From an uncultured Pseudoflavonifractor sp. (GTDB taxonomy: Bacteria; Bacillota; Clostridia; Oscillospirales; Oscillospiraceae), in the NCBI GenBank assembly GCA_904419835.1, contig CAJFTA010000049.1:1-18480 (forward strand): DNA of 18,480 nt. Reading direction: 5' to 3'. The position numbers and the translations under genes are program-made. How positions within the stretch are numbered: the stretch's first letter is position 1; each line of letters opens with the position of its first letter. This document shows positions 14,447 to 18,480 of this stretch, one piece after another. The notes below the pieces were generated by a model. The model was not told the DNA's origin. It made no database searches and worked only from the letters and a program-made list of their open reading frames with translations.

Positions 14447-14929
14447 ATGGAACTGCAAAACCTGATCGGTACCGGCATCGCCTTCATCGGCGCCTGTCTG
14501 GCGGTTGGCATGTCCTGCGCCGGCTCCGGCCGGGGCGTGGGCATCGCCGGTGAGGCGGCCGCCGGCGTGGTGTCCGAGGATCCCGCGAAGTTCTCCAAGA
14601 CCCTGATCCTTCAGCTTCTGCCCGGTACCCAGGGCCTGTACGGCCTGGTTATCTGGTTCTGGGCCATCTACAACATGGGCCTGCTGGGCGGTGTGCCCAC
14701 CCTGGACATCGGCGCCGGCATCTGCGTGTTCGGCGCCTGCCTGCCCATGGCCATCGGCGGCTATGTGACCGCCGTCGCCCAGGGCCGCTGCGCCGCCGCC
14801 GGCATCGGCATCGTGGCCAAGCGACCCGATCAGGGCTCCAAGGGTATCCTGATGGCCCTGATGGTGGAGTTCTACGCCATCCTCTGCCTGCTGGCCTCCT
14901 TCCTGATGATCTTCTTCTTCGCCGCCTGA
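14447..14929 (+). CDS. ntpK: V-type ATPase subunit K (rotor ring), Na+-type site
   Basis: The 160-aa protein has four membrane helices from a duplicated hairpin, the form found in E. hirae NtpK. The ion carboxylate E141 is in LMVEFYAILCL; the first hairpin has none. L58, T61 and Q62 in LPGTQGLYG, Q112 in AQGR and E141 line up with the Na+ ligands L61, T64, Q65, Q110 and E139 of NtpK. This set suggests Na+ coupling, an inference needing transport data. Start is ATG 14447, with GAGGAGG upstream. The next gene follows after 11 nt. Confidence 0.96.
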   Translation: MELQNLIGTGIAFIGACLAVGMSCAGSGRGVGIAGEAAAGVVSEDPAKFSKTLILQLLPGTQGLYGLVIWFWAIYNMGLLGGVPTLDIGAGICVFGACLPMAIGGYVTAVAQGRCAAAGIGIVAKRPDQGSKGILMALMVEFYAILCLLASFLMIFFFAA

Positions 14930-14940
14930 GGAGAAACGCC

Positions 14941-15627
14941 ATGAATGGAATTGAAAAGATTACCCAGCGCATGGAGGATGACGCCCAGCGGGAGATCAAT
15001 GAGGTCCTGACCGCTGCCCGTGCCCAGGCCGAAGAGATTGCCCGGCGCAGCCGGGAGCAGGCGGACAGGGAGAGCGCCGCCATCGCGGCCCGCGGGGAGA
15101 GCGCCGCCGCCGAGCGGGAGAAGCGGCTGGAGAGCATGGCGGAGATGGAATCCCGCAAGCTGGTCCTCGCCGCCAAGCAGGAGGTGCTGGACGAGGCTTT
15201 TACCATGGCGCTGGAGAAGCTGTGCACCCTCCCCGATGAGGAGTACATCGAGCTCCTCGCCGCCCTGGCCGTCAAGGCCGCCCGCACCGGCCGGGAGAAG
15301 GTCATCTTCTCCCAGAAGGACCGCAACCGGGTGGGCAAGGCCGTGGTCACCAGGGCCAACGACGCCCTGGCCCGCAAGGTGGCCCCCAGGCTCCCCGGCG
15401 ACCTGACCGACACAAAAGCGGGCGCCATTCTGGACAAGGTGGTCACCGGCGCCTCCGCCATTCTGGCGGGCACCGGCATGCTCACCCTGGCCGAGGAGAC
15501 CCGGCCCATCAAGGGCGGTATTATCCTGTCCGACGGCGACGTGGAGACCAACTGCACCTTTGAAACTCTGGTCCGCCTCCAGCGGGAGAATATCTCCGGC
15601 GAGGTGGCCAAGGTCCTCTTCGACTAA
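14941..15627 (+). CDS. ntpE: V-type ATPase subunit E (peripheral stalk)
   Basis: The 228-aa protein has a long charged N-terminal helix (about 1-95) that should pair with the G/H subunit, and a globular C-terminal domain (about 100-228) ending KGGIILSDGDVETNCTFETL, the most conserved stretch of the family. It joins the catalytic head to the membrane stator. Start is ATG 14941 after GGAG. A GC-rich gap of 66 nt follows, containing a small imperfect hairpin (about 15639-15660), before the subunit C gene. Confidence 0.95.
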   Translation: MNGIEKITQRMEDDAQREINEVLTAARAQAEEIARRSREQADRESAAIAARGESAAAEREKRLESMAEMESRKLVLAAKQEVLDEAFTMALEKLCTLPDEEYIELLAALAVKAARTGREKVIFSQKDRNRVGKAVVTRANDALARKVAPRLPGDLTDTKAGAILDKVVTGASAILAGTGMLTLAEETRPIKGGIILSDGDVETNCTFETLVRLQRENISGEVAKVLFD

Positions 15628-15693
15628 AGTCTGATTACCCCGGGGCGGGAGCGCCGCCCGGAATCACTTCCTCTCGAAAGGAGGAATCACGGC

Positions 15694-16692
15694 TTGCCAA
15701 AGATCAAAGACACCGACTATCTCTTTCTCTCCACCCGCATCAAGTCCATGGAGCGCAATCTGCTCAACGGCGAGCGGCTGGAGCGCATGCTGGAGGCCAG
15801 AACGCCGGAGGACGCGGCCAAGGTCCTCACCGAGTGCGGCTGGCCCGACATGCCCAGAGTGGATCTGGATGAGCTGGACCGGGTGCTGACCCAGGAGCGG
15901 GACAAGACGCTGAAGGATCTCACCTCCTCCGCCCCTCATCCGGAGATTCTGGAGGTTTTCAAGGTCAAATACGACTACCACAACATCAAGACCCTGCTCA
16001 AGGCCGAGGCCATGGGCGTGGACCCGGAGCGGCTCCTGGTGTCCGCCGGGCGGGTGAAGGTGGAGGAGCTGACGGAGAAGCTCCGATCCGGCGACCTGCG
16101 GGGCCTGCCGGGTATCCTCCAGTCCGCCGCCGGAGAGGCCCGGGAGGTTCTGGGCACCACCGGCGACCCTCAGCTGGCCGACTTCGTGCTGGACCGGGCC
16201 TGCTACGCCGACATGGCCGACATTGCCGACAGGTCGGGCAGCGCCTTCCTGGCCGGGTACGTCCGCATCACGGTGGACACGGCCAACCTGCGCAGCGTGG
16301 TGCGCACCCTGCGCATGGGCAAGGGAGCGGAGTTCCTTAAGGGCGTCCTCTTCCGGGGCGGCAATGTGGATACAGGGCGGATTCTCTCCGCCGTGTCCTC
16401 CGGCGGCTCCATCGAGGAGATCTACACCGCCTCTGCCCTGCGGGAGGCGGCCGCCGCAGGCGCCGCCGCCATTGCAGGCGGGCGGCTCACCCACTTTGAG
16501 AAGCTCTGCGACGACGCCGTCACCGACTACCTGGCGGGGGCCCGGTATGTGGCCTTCGGCGAGGCGCCCCTCATCGGCTATCTGGCCGCCCGGGAGACCG
16601 AGCTGACCAACGTGCGGGTCATCCTCTCCGGCCGCCTGGCCGGGCTGGACGCGGATACCATCCGGGAAAGGCTGCGTGAGAGCTATGTCTAA
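15694..16692 (+). CDS. ntpC: V-type ATPase subunit C (d, AC39 type)
   Basis: The 332-aa protein is a helical AC39-family subunit linking the central stalk to the K ring. Recognisable features are the YLFLSTRIKSMERNLL start (9-24), KVKYDYHNIKTLLKA (about 90-104), and the later repeat DFVLDRACYADM. Length is normal. The start is TTG at 15694, with AAAGGAGG at 15677-15684 and a 9-nt gap. The last eight bases overlap the start of the subunit F gene. Confidence 0.95.
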   Translation: MPKIKDTDYLFLSTRIKSMERNLLNGERLERMLEARTPEDAAKVLTECGWPDMPRVDLDELDRVLTQERDKTLKDLTSSAPHPEILEVFKVKYDYHNIKTLLKAEAMGVDPERLLVSAGRVKVEELTEKLRSGDLRGLPGILQSAAGEAREVLGTTGDPQLADFVLDRACYADMADIADRSGSAFLAGYVRITVDTANLRSVVRTLRMGKGAEFLKGVLFRGGNVDTGRILSAVSSGGSIEEIYTASALREAAAAGAAAIAGGRLTHFEKLCDDAVTDYLAGARYVAFGEAPLIGYLAARETELTNVRVILSGRLAGLDADTIRERLRESYV

Positions 16693-16999
16693 CTGGAAAA
16701 TCGCCGTCCTGGGGGACCGGGAGAGCGTCATGGGCTTCAAGGCCCTGGGACTGGAGGTCTGCCCCGCCGAGACCGTGGAGGAGGCCAAGGCCGCCCTCCA
16801 CCGGCTGGCCAAGGACAACTGCGCCGTGGTATACCTCACCGAGCAGTACGCCGCCCAGATGGAAGCGGAGATTGCGCGCTACAAGGACGCGCTGACCCCG
16901 GCCATTATCCTTATCCCCGGCAAGGCCGGCAGCCTGGGCATCGGCATGGCCAGCATCAAGAGCGCCGTGGAGCGGGCCGTGGGCGCCGATATCCTATGA
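16685..16999 (+). CDS. ntpG: V-type ATPase subunit F (central stalk)
   Basis: The 104-aa protein begins WKIAVLGDRESVMGFKALGL (residues 3-22), the signature of subunit F, followed by a Rossmann-like fold and IILIPGKAGSLGIGMASIKS near the end. It binds the D subunit in the rotor; E. hirae calls it NtpG. ATG 16685 is preferred to an in-frame GTG at 16676; it overlaps the subunit C gene by eight bases, implying coupling. After this gene the tight packing of the operon stops: 470 nt of repeats separate it from subunit A. Confidence 0.95.
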   Translation: MSNWKIAVLGDRESVMGFKALGLEVCPAETVEEAKAALHRLAKDNCAVVYLTEQYAAQMEAEIARYKDALTPAIILIPGKAGSLGIGMASIKSAVERAVGADIL

Positions 17000-17084
17000 G
17001 CGTCCGAGCCGTCGAGAGCAGCGGCACAGTGAGCCGCGCAGACGAAAAAACAGGCGACGCCGAAGGCGGAGCGGCATTTTTCGC

Positions 17085-17226
17085 GGAGCGGAGAACAGTG
17101 ACCGCGCAGCGAACAGGCGAGGCGTGACAACTAAGCGTCCGAGCCGTCGAGAGCAGGAGCGGAGAACAGTGACCGCGCAGCGAACAGGCGAGGCGTGACA
17201 ACTAAGCGTCCGAGCCGTCGAGAGCA
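17085..17226. repeat. Two exact tandem copies of a 71-bp unit
   Basis: 17085-17155 and 17156-17226 repeat with a 71-bp period and, by eye, without differences. Each contains the GACAACTAAGCG junction and the 22-bp unit. Exact copies beside a diverged one (17000-17084) suggest recent duplication, or an assembly-sensitive region with variable copy number. Confidence 0.75.
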
Positions 17227-17274
17227 GCGGCACAATGACCTCGATACCCCCTCACCCGCGCACAGCGCAGGTGG

Positions 17275-17295
17275 CCCTGGCCGCCGCGGCCAGGG
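17275..17295. repeat. GC-rich hairpin
   Basis: CCCTGGCC (17275-17282) pairs with GGCCAGGG (17288-17295) over GCCGC. No T-run follows. It could stabilise or mark processing of the mRNA between subunits F and A. Confidence 0.4.
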
Positions 17296-17348
17296 GCAGC
17301 GGCGTGCTGCGTAGGCGCATGTCCTGCTCCGCACGGATTTGAATGTTA

Positions 17349-17371
17349 TTTCCGCCGCTGAGCGGCGGAAA
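17349..17371. repeat. 10-bp perfect hairpin
   Basis: TTTCCGCCGC (17349-17358) pairs with GCGGCGGAAA (17362-17371) over a TGA loop. It is not followed by a T-run, so it is not a standard terminator. It may protect or separate the downstream transcript. Confidence 0.45.
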
Positions 17372-17443
17372 CGCTGCGGGGCGCGACAACAAGCGGCGGC
17401 ATCAAGGCCACCCTTTCCATGAAGAAAGAACATCCATTTCAAA

Positions 17444-17466
17444 TTCAAACCTGAAAGAAGGTTGAA
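17444..17466 (+). promoter_or_regulatory. Ribosome-binding site of subunit A within a weak hairpin
   Basis: AGAAGG (17456-17461) sits 8 nt before the TTG start of subunit A. TTCAAACC (17444-17451) can pair with GGTTGAA (17460-17466) with one bulged base, covering part of this site. The hairpin is weak. Confidence 0.35.
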
Positions 17467-17469
17467 ACA

Positions 17470-18480
17470 TTGAGCGGAAAAATCGTCAAGGTCTCCGGCC
17501 CCCTGGTGGTAGCCGCGGGCCTGTCCGACGCCAACATGGCCGACGTGGTCCGGGTGGGTGAGCAGAAGCTCATCGGCGAAATCCTCAACATGAACGGGGA
17601 TTCGGCCTCCATCCAGGTCTACGAGGAGACCTCCGGCCTGGGCCCCGGCGCGGTGGTGGAGACCACCGGCGCCCCGCTGTCCGTGGAGCTGGGCCCCGGT
17701 CTGATTGAGAACATCTACGACGGCATCCAGCGCCCCCTGGAGGAGATCATGAAGATCGCCGGGGCCACCATCCGGCGGGGCATGCAGGTGCCCGCCCTGA
17801 GCCGGGAGAAGAAGTGGGACTTCACCCCCGCCGTTGAGGCCGGGGCCGCGGTGTCCGGCGGCGACGTCATCGGCACCGTCCAGGAGACCGCCGTGGTGCT
17901 CCACAAGATCATGGTCCCCGTGGGCCTGAAGGGCACCATTGAGTCCATCCAGGCCGGCTCCTTCACCGTGCTGGACACTGTGGCCGTCCTCCGGGATGAG
18001 AACGGCGACAGGCACGAGCTGACCATGATGCAGAAGTGGCCCGTCCGTGTGGGCCGCCCCTACAAGCACAAGTACCCCCCCACTGCCCCCCTGTGCTCCG
18101 GCCAGCGTATCATCGACACCATGTTCCCCATCGCCAAGGGCGGCACCGCCGCCGTCCCCGGCCCCTTCGGCTCGGGCAAGACCGTGGTGCAGCACCAGCT
18201 GGCCAAGTGGGCCGACGTGGACATCGTCATCTACATCGGCTGCGGCGAGCGGGGCAACGAGATGACCGACGTGCTGCGGGAGTTCCCCGAGCTGAAGGAC
18301 CCCCGCACCGGCGAGAGCCTGATGAAGCGGACCGTGCTCATCGCCAACACCTCCGACATGCCCGTGGCCGCCCGTGAGGCGTCCATCTACACCGGCATCA
18401 CCATCGCCGAGTACTTCCGGGACATGGGCTACGACGTGGCCGTCATCGCCGACTCCACCTCCCGCTGGGCCGAGGCCCTG
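17470..18480 (+). CDS. ntpA: V-type ATPase catalytic subunit A (truncated by window end)
   Basis: The first 337 residues of a protein of about 590 are present; the frame is open to the last base. Order: N-terminal barrel (GKIVKVSGPLVVAAGL), the non-homologous insert of A subunits (about 110-185), and the nucleotide domain with Walker A GPFGSGKT at 231-238 (K237) and GCGERGNEM with E260 in the catalytic position; the window stops in DSTSRWAEAL. It hydrolyses or makes ATP with subunit B, expected next. The start is TTG at 17470 after AGAAGG; the initiator is followed directly by SGKIVKVSGP, the normal N-terminus. Confidence 0.95.
   Translation, partial: MSGKIVKVSGPLVVAAGLSDANMADVVRVGEQKLIGEILNMNGDSASIQVYEETSGLGPGAVVETTGAPLSVELGPGLIENIYDGIQRPLEEIMKIAGATIRRGMQVPALSREKKWDFTPAVEAGAAVSGGDVIGTVQETAVVLHKIMVPVGLKGTIESIQAGSFTVLDTVAVLRDENGDRHELTMMQKWPVRVGRPYKHKYPPTAPLCSGQRIIDTMFPIAKGGTAAVPGPFGSGKTVVQHQLAKWADVDIVIYIGCGERGNEMTDVLREFPELKDPRTGESLMKRTVLIANTSDMPVAAREASIYTGITIAEYFRDMGYDVAVIADSTSRWAEAL

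Larger units (their letters stand above)
17000..17469. other. 470-nt repeat-filled gap inside the V-ATPase operon
   Basis: No convincing gene lies here. A 22-bp unit beginning GCGTCCGAGCCGTCG occurs exactly at 17000-17021, 17135-17156 and 17206-17227. A second unit built on ACAGTGACCGCGCAG and CAGGCGAGGC occurs at about 17027-17060 (diverged), 17095-17125 and 17166-17196. GACAACTAAGCG closes each unit, and a degenerate relative, GCGCGACAACAAGCG, is at about 17381-17395. Two hairpins follow. No clear promoter or T-tailed terminator is seen, so transcription probably reads through. Confidence 0.6.

Noticed and set aside
12470..14458. Very long open frame on the minus strand opposite subunit I
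   Set aside because: It mirrors a clear V-ATPase gene and is His/Gly/Asp-rich without recognisable domains; high GC keeps antisense frames open.
16879..17233. Several overlapping minus-strand frames with repeated Ser/Arg/Cys-rich text
   Set aside because: They are the direct reflection of the 71-bp repeats, each frame broken at the repeat junctions.
17000..17240. CRISPR array
   Set aside because: Repeat units are adjacent (71-bp tandem period) rather than separated by unique spacers of constant length, and no cas gene is present.

Overview
The window is about 18.5 kb of GC-rich DNA with AT-rich promoter islands. It fits a Gram-positive anaerobe of the Clostridia, most likely Oscillospiraceae (Flavonifractor/Oscillibacter-like). 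The support is the gene content (RNase J, YlmH, DUF896, DUF1653, a V-type ATPase with the Enterococcus hirae gene order), strong AGGAGG ribosome-binding sites, frequent TTG starts, and the absence of any outer-membrane gene. This placement is inference; there is no rRNA gene to confirm it. I see no tRNA, rRNA, CRISPR array or insertion sequence.

Layout. (1) 1-160: non-coding block of stem-loops ending in a terminator. (2) 250-1193: a papain/C39-like cysteine peptidase translationally coupled to a DUF1294 membrane protein. (3) 1190-2476: a good promoter inside the end of the DUF1294 gene drives a cation diffusion facilitator with a Mn-type metal site and two C-terminal domains. (4) 2488-7204: a probable five-gene unit of response regulator, histidine kinase (apparent ACG start), HtrA protease, YlmH-like S4 protein and DUF896 protein, closed by a strong hairpin terminator. 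(5) 7349-9007, minus strand: RNase J, convergent with unit 4 and with a leader of about 240 nt. (6) 9473-10026: DUF1653 protein overlapping an ArsC/Spx-like thioredoxin-fold protein. (7) 10102-11897: a MarR-family regulator with an inverted repeat over its own -35 box, then a membrane-anchored DUF4015 putative glycoside hydrolase, then a terminator. (8) 12074-18480: a V/A-type ATPase operon with two overlapping promoters and order H(G)-I-K-E-C-F-[470-nt repeat-filled gap]-A, cut by the window end inside subunit A.

How the genes work together. Unit 4 couples envelope sensing (kinase/regulator) to extracytoplasmic proteolysis (HtrA) and includes a ribosome-associated S4 protein. Unit 8 builds a rotary ion pump or synthase whose K subunit carries the Na+-binding residue set known from E. 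hirae NtpK. Units 2, 6 and 7 are small clusters of poorly characterised genes.

Most useful second looks: the ACG start of the kinase, the 71-bp tandem repeat array splitting the ATPase operon, the duplicated C-terminal domain of the Mn-type exporter, the PhoP-box-like direct repeat before the two-component genes, and the operator-like inverted repeat before marR. I did not find a clearly new multi-gene system; the rest is mostly housekeeping sequence.
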